Source: Polyodon spathula (lineage: Eukaryota > Chordata > Actinopteri > Acipenseriformes > Polyodontidae). From it: a DNA stretch of 64,000 bases. Below are positions 1 to 42,360 of the stretch, piece after piece. The translations under genes and the position numbers were made by a program. The notes beneath the pieces are model-generated. The model was given only the letters and a program-made list of their open reading frames with translations, searched no databases and was not told the origin of the DNA. The stretch lies in the NCBI RefSeq assembly GCF_017654505.1, contig NC_054539.1:73289413-73353412 (forward strand), given 5' to 3'. Position 1 is the first letter of the stretch, and each line of letters starts with the position of its first letter.

Positions 1-107
1 GGTCTACCCTGCTGTCCAGCTTGTTTCTCATCAGCAGTGATACAATCTGTCCAGTGTCCATGTTGATTTATAACCAGTCTGACCACTTTATTTATTTATT
101 TATTCAG

Positions 108-1866
108 GAAAGGGCCGCAGCTGAGATGTGGCAGCAGTACCAGGTGTTAACATCCCCACTGTCACAGCAACTGTGTGAACAGCTTCGTCTTATACTGGAA
201 CCAACCCGGGCTGCAAAGCTCAAGTGAGTTCTGTTCCTCTAGACCGCACTAAGAGTGAGAATGCGTAACTTGTCATGCAAGGAGATGCAAAACGGAATAC
301 ATAACCAAGCCGCTCCAGGTTTTAATGCCATCAACTGAATGCTGAAGTGGTGCAGTATTAATAAGAAGCCTGTTGATATCTTGCATCTTGAATGGAGAAC
401 CCAGCCTGTGATGGTGTCTACTGTTGAGTTGCATCTCCCTCTCTTCCCTTTTGCAGAGGTGATTTCCGCACAGGGAAGCGGCTGAATATGCGCAAGGTCA
501 TCCCATACATTGCCAGCCAGTTCCGGAAGGATAAAATCTGGCTGCGCAGGACCAAGCCCAGCAAACGGGAATACCAGATCTGCCTGGCTGTCGATGACTC
601 TTCAAGTATGACAGATAACCATTCAAAACAGGTACAGAAAGCACGCATTGAGAAATGCCAGCACCCAATACAAAAATTGATGTATTTTTGCTTTTAATAG
701 AACAATTAATAGTTTAAGTAGTTTTGCCCATTTCATGTTTTTAGTTGTAATTGAGGGCTTTTGGGAGAATCTACATTTCTGCTTCTTTTAAATAGTGTTC
801 TCGGTGCATCTTTATTCCTGGGGATGGTAGAATGTGATGTCTGACAGTCTCTATGCCCTCTGTGTTGTGCAGCTGGCTTTCGAGTCCCTGTCAGTGATTG
901 GGAACGCACTCACTCTTCTTGAAGTGGGACACATTTCTGTGTGCAGGTGGGTACTCCAATTCAAAAAGTGCCTTGAGCAGTGCAGCATGTCTCTTATTTT
1001 ATACCTACTAGAATTCACTGCAGGGATATGCACGCCAAACACTTGAACTCTAGCTCAGGGCTTCTCAACCGGGGGTCCGCGGCCTCCTAGAGGGCCTTGA
1101 GGAGGTTTCAAGGGGTCCTCCAAGAAATACGAAGACAGCTGCTTGAATTCCGGTTTTATTTCTACTGGAAGTGGAGATATACCTCAACCGCAGTGTGTAA
1201 TTTGTGCACAAGTACTGTCCAATGAATGTTTGAAACCTTCCAGATTAGAGACATTTAATTAGCAAGCATGACATGTATAAAAACCAGCAACATTTATTTT
1301 TTGAGCAAAAGGCTAAGGAACTGCTTGGTATTAAAGCTGTAATGAAATCCACAACTACCGCAGATAAAAAGCGTCATCGTACATAGTGGTGCAGAAAATT
1401 GCTAAAGTAAAAAGTTTGCATTCGTTTGCGGAGAAGTTGATAATGTCGTGTGCCACTGAAATTGTAAAGGAAATGTTTGGAGAGCAGAAGGGCAAGGAAC
1501 TGGCAGAAATACCAGTGTGGAATGACACTGTCAAACGATGATGGCTTTTATGTCAGAAGACATCATTTTTACAGTGCATTGAACATTGACTTTAATCTGT
1601 CTGGTCTACTCACCTAATGTAATACTTACTATCCTGAACTCGCCACGGAACAAGCCGCTACACAAGAAGCTGAACTGCCGCCCTCAGTCCCATCAAAGCT
1701 GTTAGAAGAGCTCACTGACACTTCATCAGACAGCTCCCTCAGAACCAGGTTCAGTGAAATGATGCTGGAGACATTTTGGTGCGAGTGCTCGATGAATAAA
1801 GCATTGCTTCTTCTAGGCACTGAAAGTGTTGGTCCCATTCAGTACAACCTACTTATGTGAAACCTG

Positions 1867-1903
<37 letters not shown>

Positions 1904-3879
1904 ATATATATATATATATATAATCAGTAGGTCTTCTTTCCATCCCGTGTGTGTATGCATGTGGTGGGCCATGGAATTTTTAAAAGGGGGGGGGGGGTGC
2001 CTCAGAAGAAAAAAGGTTAATCTCCTTCTCTAGCTGACCCAGAGGTGGTGACATTCTTAGAAGAGCATTTCTAAGGCTAATCTCATTAAAACATTCCTAA
2101 ATCCTAGTCCCAAGTAACTTCGTGCTCTTACAGAGTTAAGGTACAAAGTTTTGAAGTACAAGTAGAATGAAAAAATATGAAGTATATCCTAAAAATCCTG
2201 AATGCTACATCTTGATTACTTAAATAATCCTGCTAAAACATTTATTTATTCTTCTCTTTCAAGTGGACCTCTTTATAAATTATACTTTGTTATGAGAAAA
2301 GAGAGAATGTTGGAATTAATGTAATGTGCTTCAAACATCTATGAGGCTCTGAATAGAGAAATATCCCCTTTTCAAATACACTATATGAAACCATGTTTTA
2401 ATGGGCATGATGTCCCGCTAGTGCAGCAGGTCCCAAATGTTGCTAATGTTGCCACTAATGCTGAGAATACCAATGACTGAGTGGCATATTTGTTCTTAAT
2501 TTTACCCAAACCAATATGTTTCTGCAATGGTGACTGCTGTGAGAACCTCTCAAGTATTACTTGTATGAACTTCTTGTTCTACATTAGTAAGTGTTATTTG
2601 ACCCTTCTGCAGAGTGCCCATAGAGCCAGCTAGAATCTGTCTTGCAGGATAACTTCATTATTTTATACAGTATATATATTTTGTTTTTACTGTGCAGTAG
2701 TAAATTTGTAAGGTTTCTGTATTTTTTTTTTTTCTTTTTCAGTTTTGGAGAAACTGTTCAACTTTTACACCCATTTCATGAACAGTTTAATGACCAGTCC
2801 GGAGCCAGAATACTTCGACTCTGCAAATTTCAACAGAAGAAGACTAAAATCGCCCAGGTGTGTAGCGAAATGATTTGTGATCTAAGCAGTCTAGCCTGAT
2901 TACTTCAGGTAACCCCGGAGTCCATCAACAGCCAGGTTTTTTGAGTATCTTGCGCATTCTGTTTCATCAGTTAGAAATGATGTTAAACGGTTTACTAGTC
3001 TTAAAAACCTCTTTTGAAATGCTTGTCCTCTTTTTGCCGTGCAGTTTTTGGAATCGGCAGCCAGCATGTTTGTCGCAGCTCGGCAGCAGTCTCACAGCAG
3101 CAACAACACTGGTGAGTAGCGGACCTCTTTCAACACTGCAAAGCTCATACATGCCACGTCAAGCAGCAGACCTGCTAACTGGTCCCTGTCAGGGGTATAT
3201 CCCCATACACATTTATTGTATGACTTATTCACCTGAATGTATTGTATTATTGATAGTATGGTGCAAAGTTAGTAGTCAGTAAATGAGAGGATCCAATACC
3301 AGTTTTGTAACTGTTGGATTTTTGCATTCTGCAGAATGTTTGTTGCTCCTTTTGAACTTGAGTATTTTGTATCCCTAGAAACGGCTCAGTTACTGCTGAT
3401 CGTGTCTGATGGAAGAGGCCTTTTCTTGGAAGGAAAGGAACGGGTCACAGCAGCAGTTCAGGCAGCTCGAAACGCCAACATCTTTGTCATCTTCGTGGTG
3501 CTGGACAACCCCAATTCCAGGGTAAGAGCCCAGAATGGGCCATTAGGGTTTAAATCTATAAACTTTGATGCAAAAATAACCCATATAGAAATCAGTCATA
3601 GGGCTGTAAACTTGTTGCTTTAGGTATCCCACGTATAAACACCCAAAGGTGTTCATCAGTAAAGAAAATTCACACATGTCCATTTTTTTTCAGGACTCAA
3701 TACTGGACATTAAGGTTCCCATCTTCAAAGGGCCAGGAGAAATGCCGGAGATCCGCTCCTACATGGAGGAGTTCCCGTTCCCATTCTACATGATCCTGAG
3801 AGACGTGAACGCTCTTCCTGAGACCTTGAGCGACGCACTGCGCCAGTGGTTTGAGCTGGTCACAACGACCGACCAGTAG
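108..3879 (+). CDS. MDN1: Midasin (MDN1), C-terminal seven coding exons, 5' part outside window
   Basis: Seven exons join in frame: 108-223, 457-631, 873-946, 2743-2857, 3045-3111, 3379-3521 and 3694-3879. They total 876 nt, giving 291 residues plus a TAG stop, with AG acceptors and GT donors throughout. The product closely matches the end of vertebrate midasin as I recall it. Midasin is the giant dynein-like AAA ATPase whose C-terminal MIDAS domain pulls the UBL-domain factors WDR12 and NLE1 off pre-60S particles in the nucleolus and nucleoplasm. The MIDAS signature DDSSS lies at 593-607, and a second conserved piece, VSDGRG, lies in exon 3379-3521. The protein ends ALRQWFELVTTTDQ. The acceptor at 108 is preceded by a TTTA-repeat pyrimidine tract. 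The intron 947-2742 holds an hAT insertion. I see no frameshift or stop, so this is an intact functional 3' end. Confidence 0.97.
1056..2027 (+). mobile_element. Degenerate hAT-family DNA transposon in an MDN1 intron
   Basis: The left end reads CAGGGCTTCTCAACC, a typical hAT terminal motif. The element is flanked by a perfect 8-bp target duplication, CTCTAGCT, at 1048-1055 and 2028-2035. Eight bp is the hAT hallmark. The right terminus (GGTTAATCTCCTT) is a poor inverted match and has decayed. Between about 1410 and 1530 the + strand reads hAT transposase-like protein (SFAEKLIMSCATEIVKEMFG, then VWNDTVKR followed by TGA), resembling the ZBED5/FAM200 class. Multiple stops show it is dead. It lies in the sense direction in the MDN1 intron 947-2742. 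Confidence 0.75.
1870..1922. repeat. (TA)n microsatellite
   Basis: About 26 TA units with one C interruption, inside the hAT remnant. Confidence 0.95.
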
Positions 3880-4433
3880 TGAACAAGCCTGGAAAAACAC
3901 TCTGTATGCATGGATACAATGCTATACATGGATAAATCAATATACATTGATACATCAATATACATTGCTGCTACAGTTAAAAGCGAGGGCCCAAGGGACC
4001 TGCTTCTTGCATGTTCCTTTTTTTCTTTTTACCACAAGCCCATTCTCTGTGGATCTGTTACCTGTTTACAGTGGTTCTTTGCTTTCGCTGCCCTCAAGAG
4101 AATTGAAGAAATGTTTACCATATGTACAGGTTTTGTTTTTGTAAAATGTGATGTTTCAGAAGCAGAGCTGTTTAGAGCATGATACACTTTGTAAAGCGGT
4201 TAATGTTTTGTCAAAGACTGTTGTGTAAGATAAAGATTACATTGGTGGCCGATCAGCACCCACAACAGCAGGACTTGTGAATGACTTTAATATTGAAAAA
4301 ACAAGGTCAAAGAAGAGAGTATTTCCACATGTTTTGTTCAAATCGAAATGCATCATGTTTAACTACATGTAGTTCTTTATTTTAGCTTTTTTTTTCTTTC
4401 AAAGGACTGCACTGCAGTAATGGCTACAATAAA
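3880..4433 (+). other. MDN1: MDN1 3' untranslated region with poly(A) signals
   Basis: This AT-rich non-coding stretch follows the MDN1 stop. A canonical AATAAA at 4428-4433 is the first good poly(A) signal, and a second AATAAA lies at 4721-4726. Which is used cannot be decided from sequence. No conserved ORF is visible here. Confidence 0.6.
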
Positions 4434-4821
4434 TAATAGTACTGTAAAGCACTGTGGTTGAAATATTGTAGCTGTTTAGCATTGTTTGCATTTTCTTTAA
4501 TGCAGCTTATTGTGTTTAAGTTATTGTGCAGACAGCATATTTTAGCATGATGATGTTCAGTGGTTCATATGGGTGCAATTCAGATTGAATTGTGAACTAT
4601 GCAATTAAACAGCAAGTGGGGCCATTATGTTTTGTATTCTGTATAATCAGCTGCCCAAACTATATATGACTATATATATGAAGGACGTTGTGTTATGTTT
4701 ATACAGCACAGTGCATCAATAATAAAAGTGGGTTATCTCCTGTCACTAGTTAGAATAAAATACATTTGTGTCAATACCATTTGCCACCCCGTCTTATTAA
4801 ACAACAAACCATTTGTGACTG

Positions 4822-4823
<2 letters not shown>
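4434..4823. other. Spacer downstream of MDN1
   Basis: AT-rich sequence with no recognisable gene. It holds the alternative MDN1 poly(A) signal at 4721-4726. Confidence 0.5.

Positions 4824-4904
<81 letters not shown>
4824..4904. repeat. Compound (GT)n(TA)n(CA)n microsatellite
   Basis: GT repeats to about 4863, then TA to about 4883, then CA to 4904. The three blocks are nearly self-complementary. The array abuts the left end of the Tc1 element. Confidence 0.95.
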
Positions 4905-6440
4905 GCTCTGCAAAAAACTGAGACCACTGCAAAATTATCAGTTTCTCTGGTTTTACTATTTATAGGTATGTGTTTGGGTAAAATGACAACTGCTCAAAAT
5001 AACAAAAAAGATGCAGTGTTGTCAGACCTCGAATAATGCAAAGAAAATAAGTTCATATTCCTTTTTAAACAACACAATACTAATGTTTTAACTTAGGAAG
5101 AGTTCAGAAATCAATATTTGGTGGAATAACCCTGATTTTCAAGCACAGCTTTCATGCGTCTTGGCATGCTCTCCACCAGTCTTTCACATTGATGTTGGGT
5201 GACTTTATGCCACTCCTGGCGCAAAAATTCAAGCAGCTCGGCTTTGTTTGATGGCTTGTGACCATCCATCTTCCTCTTGATCACATTCCAGAGGTTTTCA
5301 GTGGGGTTCAGGTCTGGAGATTGGGCAGGCCATGACAGGGTCTTGATCTGGTGGTCCTCCATCCACACCTTGATTGACCTGGTTGTGTGGCATGGAGCAT
5401 TGTCCTGCTGGAAAAACCAATCCTCAGAGTTGGGGAACATTGTCAGAGCAGAAGGAAGCAAGTTTTCTTCCAGGACAACCTTGTACTTGGCTTGATTCAT
5501 GCGTCCTTCACAAAGACAAATCTGCCCGATTCCAGCCTTGCTGAAGCACCCCCAGATCATCACTGATCCTCCACCACATTTCACAGTGGGTGCGAGACAC
5601 TGTGGCTTGTAGGCCTCTCCAGGTCTCCGTCTAACCATAAGACGACCAGGTGTTGGGCAAAGCTGAAGATTGGACTCATCCGAGAAGATGACCTTACTCC
5701 AGTCCTCTACGGTCCAATCCTTATGGTCTTTTGCAAACCTCAGCCTGGCTCTTCTTTGCTTCTCATTGATGAAGGGCTTTTTTTCTAGCTTTGCACGACT
5801 TCAGCCCTGCCCCTAGGAGCCTGTTTCGAACCGTCCTCGCCGTGCACTTCACCCCAGCTGCCGTTTGCCATTCTTTTTGTAGGTCACTTGATGTCATCCT
5901 ACGGTTGCTGAGTGACATTTGAATGAGTTGGCGGTCATCCCGGTCAGTGGAGAGTCGTTTTCGCCCTCTGCCGGTCTGTAGCTTTGTTGTCCCCAATGTG
6001 TGCTGCTTGACCTTGTTCTTATGAACCGCTGTCTTTGAAATTTTAAGGATGGAAGCAACCCGACGCTCACTGTATCCCTCTGCCAGTAAAGCCAGAATTG
6101 AACCCTTCTTTTCCTCACTCAAAACTTTCCTTTAACTCTTTGGGCATGGTCAATAGTTATTTTTTTTATTCCAGTTACTTTTGAGGTACTACTAGCACTG
6201 TTTTGCCATCCAGCTGGTCCTATTGCAAGAGTATAGTGATGACCACAGGAGTGGTTTTTATACTTTTCCTCATTAAATAAGATTTGGTTCAGATGATCCC
6301 CCTAATCAGTACCTCATTCAGTAGAATGAGGTGTGCCTGTGTTGGAATTCAACAGACACTGGAATGGAATGGCTGCCATACATGTAGAGATGCTGATTTA
6401 AGAAAAATTTGCAGTGGTCTCAAAATTTTTTCCAGAGCTA
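4903..6440 (-). mobile_element. Tc1/mariner (Tc1-like, DD34E) transposon, nearly full length
   Basis: Terminal inverted repeats are visible. The left end begins agctctgcaaaaaactgaga near 4904. The right end, read on the - strand from 6439, begins agctctggaaaaaattttga. Both then share gaccactgcaaa. About 1.54 kb separates the ends. TA-rich sequence flanks both sides, as expected for Tc1 insertion into TA. The interior encodes a transposase on the - strand. Compared with my memory of this widespread fish/lamprey Tc1 family, a stretch after the left TIR seems to have been deleted between short direct repeats, but I cannot verify this. It sits in the spacer between MDN1 and LYRM2. Confidence 0.9.
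5111..6122 (-). pseudogene. Tc1-like transposase, inactivated by frameshift and lost start
   Basis: The N-terminal part (6122 down to about 5780) carries the paired-like helix-turn-helix region (SERRVASILKISKTAVHKNK) and a GRGRKR AT-hook-like motif. It then runs into a stop because of an apparent extra base in an A-run near 5785. The catalytic part continues in another frame to 5111. It has all three acidic residues: D in VIFSDES, D in QQDNAPCH, and E in PDLNPTENLW. Exactly 34 residues lie between the second D and the E, which defines DD34E. No in-frame ATG is present at the N-terminus: TTG stands at 6122-6120 and an upstream in-frame TAA blocks extension. Length is about 340 codons, normal for the family. 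The protein would bind the TIRs and cut and paste DNA, but this copy cannot make it intact. Confidence 0.9.
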
Positions 6441-6954
6441 TATATATATATATATATATATAACTAAAATATATCATACACAATATATATATAAATATAC
6501 GCGCAACATGCAACAATTTCAAAGGTTTACTGAGTTACAGTTCATATAAGGAAACGTCATTGAGGATAAATCTGAAGGGCTGTATTTCTAGATTTTTCAT
6601 ATAGATTACTCAGCATTATGAATGTTTCTGATGCAGTACAATCCAGTAATAATACTGCAATGTACTATACAAAAATACAGTTAAACTGTGTGTAAGATTA
6701 CAAACTTAGTGGGCTGTATTATATTTGTAGTAGTTTTAGTATTCAGTTAGGTAAATAACAAAATATTGGAAATATAGGTCTACAGGTGCTAAATTAAAGC
6801 AGTTAATGAACAATTTTAAATAAAACATATATATTCTCGCCCCAATAAGAGGATCATTAAACATGTACCAATAACAGACTAATATAAAATGCATAATATA
6901 CAGGGGTTGGTATGAAGTATACAATTTGGAAGTGTTTTTGCAACCAGAGTATTT
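6441..6954. other. Spacer between the Tc1 element and LYRM2
   Basis: AT-rich non-coding sequence with a short TA run at the start. I see no gene, and the short ORFs have no protein-like character. Confidence 0.5.
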
Positions 6955-7171
6955 TCAATCCAATAAAAACGTCTCCGGTCCACCAAGGGGCGCTGCACTC
7001 AGGAAAAAAGTGTGTGTCTCCTCTTGAATGAGGTTCGTCGATGGTGTGTTTGTATCACATGTCTTCATGTGCTTGTCGGATCTGAATCCGCTGTAGTGTA
7101 GGTCGGGGCATTTGTATGTATCGTGCATTGTGAATAAAGACGAAAAAGAAGCAGAAATACCTCATTAATAC
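6955..7171 (+). promoter_or_regulatory. LYRM2: Probable LYRM2 promoter and 5' untranslated region
   Basis: This is the sequence just upstream of the LYRM2 start codon. It is less AT-rich than its surroundings and contains a CCAAT-like element near 6958-6962 and several CpGs, fitting a TATA-less housekeeping promoter. The transcription start cannot be fixed from sequence alone. Confidence 0.35.
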
Positions 7172-19002
<11,831 letters not shown>

Positions 19003-19184
19003 CGGACAAGAGTTACTGAACATTTTCTAGGAACAAGATCATGCCAACTGCTCTGTGAAAAGAACAATTATATATTTACATATATATATATATCTCTCAA
19101 CGTGTTTATACGGCTACTCTGAAAATGTGTTGAACATTTTAAAAGGGGTTGTGATGGGGTGTTGACTAAAATATACTTGTATTG

Positions 19185-19190
19185 AATAAA
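19185..19190 (+). promoter_or_regulatory. LYRM2: LYRM2 poly(A) signal
   Basis: AATAAA lies 183 bp past the LYRM2 stop, giving a short 3' UTR. Confidence 0.75.
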
Positions 19191-19219
19191 ACGGCTTACT
19201 AAAGTACACAAAGAGAATT

Positions 19220-19225
19220 TTTATT
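19220..19225 (-). promoter_or_regulatory. ANKRD6: Candidate distal ANKRD6 poly(A) signal
   Basis: AATAAA on the - strand, about 1.7 kb past the ANKRD6 stop and only 29 bp from the LYRM2 signal. Other - strand AATAAA motifs lie nearer the stop (around 20128 and 20494), so proximal sites are possible. Confidence 0.45.
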
Positions 19226-20915
19226 TAAACAGTTTGGCTGATGAACATTCAGTATTCGAGAGATATGTGTTGTAAAGTAAATCTCTTTGTTTTTACTCAC
19301 ACAGCTCTATTAACAAAGCTTATATCTGCATTTTACAGTTTTTATACCGCACTAAAAAACAGAATAGAAAATTGCATATACAATTTAACTACAAAAAACA
19401 AAACAAAAAAAAAACAGGATTTGTCAGTGCATTCATCCCGTGGTAGACTGAACACTGTCATGAAGTTTAACACTTCAGTCCATAGTAGAGAGCTGTCTTG
19501 TCAGCCTCTATGTATGTAAGGCTAAGGGTTATGTTTACTGTTGTGTTATGAAGAAGTTGGCTGGCATGTCCGGTGCTTTAATGGCTTCTAGTGAGGAATT
19601 AACGTGACAGAACATAGTTTTTCCAGTTTTGTTTTGCCTCAACCAGCAACCGCACTCAAATCCCTGTCTTACAATGACACAGAAACATATATGGGACAGT
19701 TCATATTAGCATAATAGCTGGTAAACAATGGGTTCCTGCCAGGGTTGGGCTCAATTCCTGTTTCAGAATTCCAATTAGTTTTTAAAATCTATTCCCAATA
19801 TCAATTCCTTCAAAGGCTTTGGAATCGAAATTGATATTTTAGAGACATAATAATTGTTCTAATTGTTCAACTGCTGTTATTTGAATCTAGTTTAATTGAC
19901 TAAATGACTTCAGTTTAAATACTTTGGTGCCACTGTGAGAAGCTCATTTAACAGAATGCTGCGGATTGCAAGTTTGAATCAGTGATGTGTTGGAATTGAT
20001 TAGAAGGGAATGAGAATTGGAACTGAGCCCAGTCCTGGCTGCTACATGCACATCAACATGTTTTGTCATTTGTTTTGTGCAAACTGCACTGGAGCATGTG
20101 CTTTAATAATTCTTCCTCTTTTAACCGTTTATTGGTAGCAATTAATTCAATGTGTTTTTCAATGGGTGTAGGCAAAGGTGTATTATGCTTAGTATGACAA
20201 GTGTTGCCGTTTTTGAATAGCACTGTATACAAACTATTGTAAAAAAAACACTTGGACTCTCCTTTCATGTTAGTGCCAGTAAAATAAATATTTCTATAAA
20301 AACTGAAGTTACCAAACCTTTCTGTAGATATTCCAGTTAGTAGGAGTTAAAAAACCTTGTTTAACAAAAAAGCTCAGATTGTACATCATCCATTAAAACA
20401 CAACAACATTTTCTATCATTCACCTATGTGAACTGTTAACAGAAAAAAAAAAAAACGTATGCATTAATTCTGGGATTCTGGGTTCATATTATTTTTATTT
20501 GTTTCATATTTTAGTTTAGCAAATTGTTTCCGGCTGCCCATTTAGTCTGAATGTCCAATCCAGAGCCACCTGAGATCCATTAACTAGAAATGCAACCTGC
20601 AGTCCCCCAATAATCATGCAACATTGCTTGGTATCTGCTTACTGCATTCTTCCATAGTCTGCTCTCTTTCACATTAGAAAGCAGACTTTATCGGCTGCTT
20701 GGCATCTTTAAATGCGCCAAAGTGGACAACATTTTTTTTTCATCATGGGCTAATAAGGTAACAAACTTTTAAAATATATTAAAACTCTTAACTTTTTTCA
20801 CTCCATATAGGACGATGTACCGTTTGATGAAAAATCTACACTTGATATGAATGCCTATACTGTAATTGTGTTTTCGCGGAAGGGACTAGTCGTGCACACG
20901 TTCCCTGTCCCTCTG
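19226..20915 (-). other. ANKRD6: Probable ANKRD6 3' untranslated region
   Basis: AT-rich non-coding DNA after the ANKRD6 TAG stop. It contains several - strand AATAAA motifs and a MITE at 19740-20037. The exact end is undetermined. Confidence 0.5.
19740..20037. mobile_element. Short terminal-inverted-repeat element (hAT-like MITE)
   Basis: The left end cagggttgggctcaattcc pairs with the reverse complement of the right end (caggactgggctcagttcc), giving an element of about 298 bp. Terminal CAGG and a possible degraded 8-bp duplication (gttcctgc / gctgctac, 5 of 8 matching) suggest hAT mobilisation. There is no coding capacity. It lies in the putative ANKRD6 3' UTR. Confidence 0.65.
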
Positions 20916-39643
<18,728 letters not shown>

Positions 39644-41944
39644 CTGCAAGCAAAGGAACAGAAATAGCTTTACAACAACAGCAATAGAACAGCTCTGTCC
39701 AAACGTTTTGCATCACCCCACAGAATTCACAAACCTTGCTTCTTAAAGTCCAATGAAACCTGCTGAATAATATTACGTTAACATATTGAATTACACACCG
39801 CTTTGTAGTTTTTCATATACCTAACAAAAAACTTGATTACATGATAAATAAAAGATCTAAATTCTAGGTGATGCAAAACTTTTGGCCGGATCAGTATACT
39901 GAAAATAGTGCTTGAAAACTGGAATTCTGAGCTGCATGAAATATCTAGGTGACAAACAAGGCTGTCTTCCTCAGCAATAAACTAAATTCACTCAGCTATA
40001 CATTCTAACTTGTAGTCAATATATTTTAAGAACTATTTCAAGCTGTTGATAGATGAAGATGAAAAGGTCTGATCTGTGCTTCCACAGCAACTTATAGTGT
40101 AGTTCTGCACACTCGCCACCAGTTTACAACGGCTCCTTTTCACAAAACTTTCACGAGTGTTCTACGGAATGATTGTTAATGACTCTTGATTACTAACAAT
40201 CAGTCAGTGAAATCATTTTAATCGTTTTAAGAGGGTTAGAAGTTTATTTTACATTTTTAAAGCACTCTCATCCAAACAGAACACCTCATGGAAGATAATA
40301 ATTACAAAAAATGATGTGTTCTTTTGAAGATTAAAAACTCATTGAAAAATTCTTAAAACAGTCAAAGTTGTGTAAACTCAGCCCAACAGTTCCTGTGCGT
40401 AAAACCTGTACAACCATTCCTTTTTTTGCTATAGTTCAATGGGCTGAAAGAGTTTACAGCATAGGGCAAAGCTGTGGACAGAACCCAATAAACAGACAAT
40501 AAAACAGTACGGCTATGCAACAGCAGTCTGAAGAAATTCAACAAGTAAGAGTTCTCTTCAAACCCTCGTCACAATACAAGGAGCTTCTAGGTGACAAACA
40601 GCAGACAGCAACAGCCAACCATATTAGAGCTGCAAAGAACTCAAGCAGATAGAATATAAGCCCAGTCTGCACTGTAACACTAATGTTGCCCCCTGCTGGA
40701 TTCCATTTGCAAGTAAGTCCGTAGAGTCCTTCAGCTCTGCCAGTCAAGTAGGCCGAAGTGTCAACGATACTACAATCTCACAGTTTGCGGTTATCCGAGT
40801 GATACACCTCTAACCACAGACACTGTGACTCGCAGACCGCAGTTCGCTTTTTCTGGTTCTTCTGGCCCAACAGGCACAGGTAACATAATCGCAATATCCT
40901 GATACTTCAACTTGTCATCTCCTGTAATGTTACATCCGGCATAAACGATTTCAATGATTTATCTCTGCGGAATGGTCTGGCACAGACACCACGCTTACTG
41001 TTGTTCCTGCAGCATATTACATCACTGAAATTGTAAAACACTGCATCACAGTACACTGATAGGACGTTTCCAGCACAGTTCACCGATAGGACACCGTCGC
41101 TAATGGAACTTTATTAATACACATGCTCAAGCTGGATCAAAAGAACCACAGAATACAGCTGTGTACCACGTAGGAATCCAAGATCTCGTAACATTTAGTG
41201 TTGAGCTGTTATTTAGTCATTTGGAAATTCCCACAGCGTATCATCGTCCACTGCTGGGAGAATGAAGTCTGAAGGCTACCAGACCACATATGAAATGTTG
41301 AGCAACCCACATTGCTCATGGAATACTGAGGAAAACGCTTCTATCCATTTGCAGCAAAAACTAGTGCAGCATAAAATCCCAGCTAAAAATAATAAATTGT
41401 GTTTAATGCAACCATTTTCTAATAGCAAAAGAACCTTCATAACAGGGCTTTACTGCCTGGTAAGGCCCTTCTTGTCCCCAGTTTGGCAACCATCTTGTGA
41501 AAGGACATTTTGCCTGAGGAAGTTCTTAAACCTTGAATTCGACAACAGATGGCGTCAGAGGAGGGAACAAGTGGGTTCAATAGCTAGATCTTCAAAGACT
41601 ATTTCGAATTGCAGCCTGACCAAAGAAATATCTCTGTAAAATGTAAACTGTGCCTGAGACATAACTAGCTACTTTACTGTAACTAATTCATTACTTTTTA
41701 AAAGGAACTTCCCCAGTGGTTGAATCTCTCAGGCCCCATTCAAAACGGAGTGCTTTTCTACTTCAATTATAACAGTTTGTGAATTGTGAAACTGAAATGT
41801 ATGTGAGAACAATTACCTGACATACAAGGTGAGCTGCCCAGGCAACTCAAGAGGATACACAGGTTTTATAACCATCATAATGGTTGAAACATTATTTTTC
41901 ATACATGCCAGCTTAGTTGTTGATGTTTAAAGTGAAAGACAAAC

Positions 41945-42360
41945 CAACTCTGGCCTGTCTCCCTTCACCTGTAATCCAGTCAGTGTTGTGCAACTCTGGC
42001 CTGTCTCCCTTCACCTGTAATCCAGTCAGTGTTGTGCAACTCTGACCTGTCCCTTCACCTGTAATCCAGTCAGTGTTGTGCAACTCTGACCTGTCTCCCT
42101 TCACCTGTAATCCAGTCAGTGTTGTGCAACTCTGGCCTGTCTGCCTTCACCTGTAATCCAGTCAGTGTTGTGCAACTCTGGCCTGTCTCCCTTCACCTGT
42201 AATCCAGTCAGTGTTGTGCAACTCTGACCTGTCTGCCTTCACCTGTAATCCAGTCAGTGTTGTGCAACTCTGGCCTGTCTGCCTTCACCTGTATTCCAGT
42301 CAGTGTTGTGCAACTCTGGCCTGTCTGCCTTCACCTGTAATCCAGTCAGTGTTGTGCAAT
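41945..42360. repeat. 46-bp minisatellite, about nine copies
   Basis: Units of caactctggcctgtctccct followed by tcacctgtaatccagtcagt and gttgtg are spaced 46 bp apart, with small indels and C/G variants. No unique spacers occur, so it is not a CRISPR-like array. Confidence 0.95.

Noticed and set aside
41945..42360. Regular 46-bp repeats resembling a CRISPR array
   Set aside because: The repeat is continuous without unique spacers, in a vertebrate intron or flank. The same reasoning applies to the 31-, 48- and 59-bp arrays.
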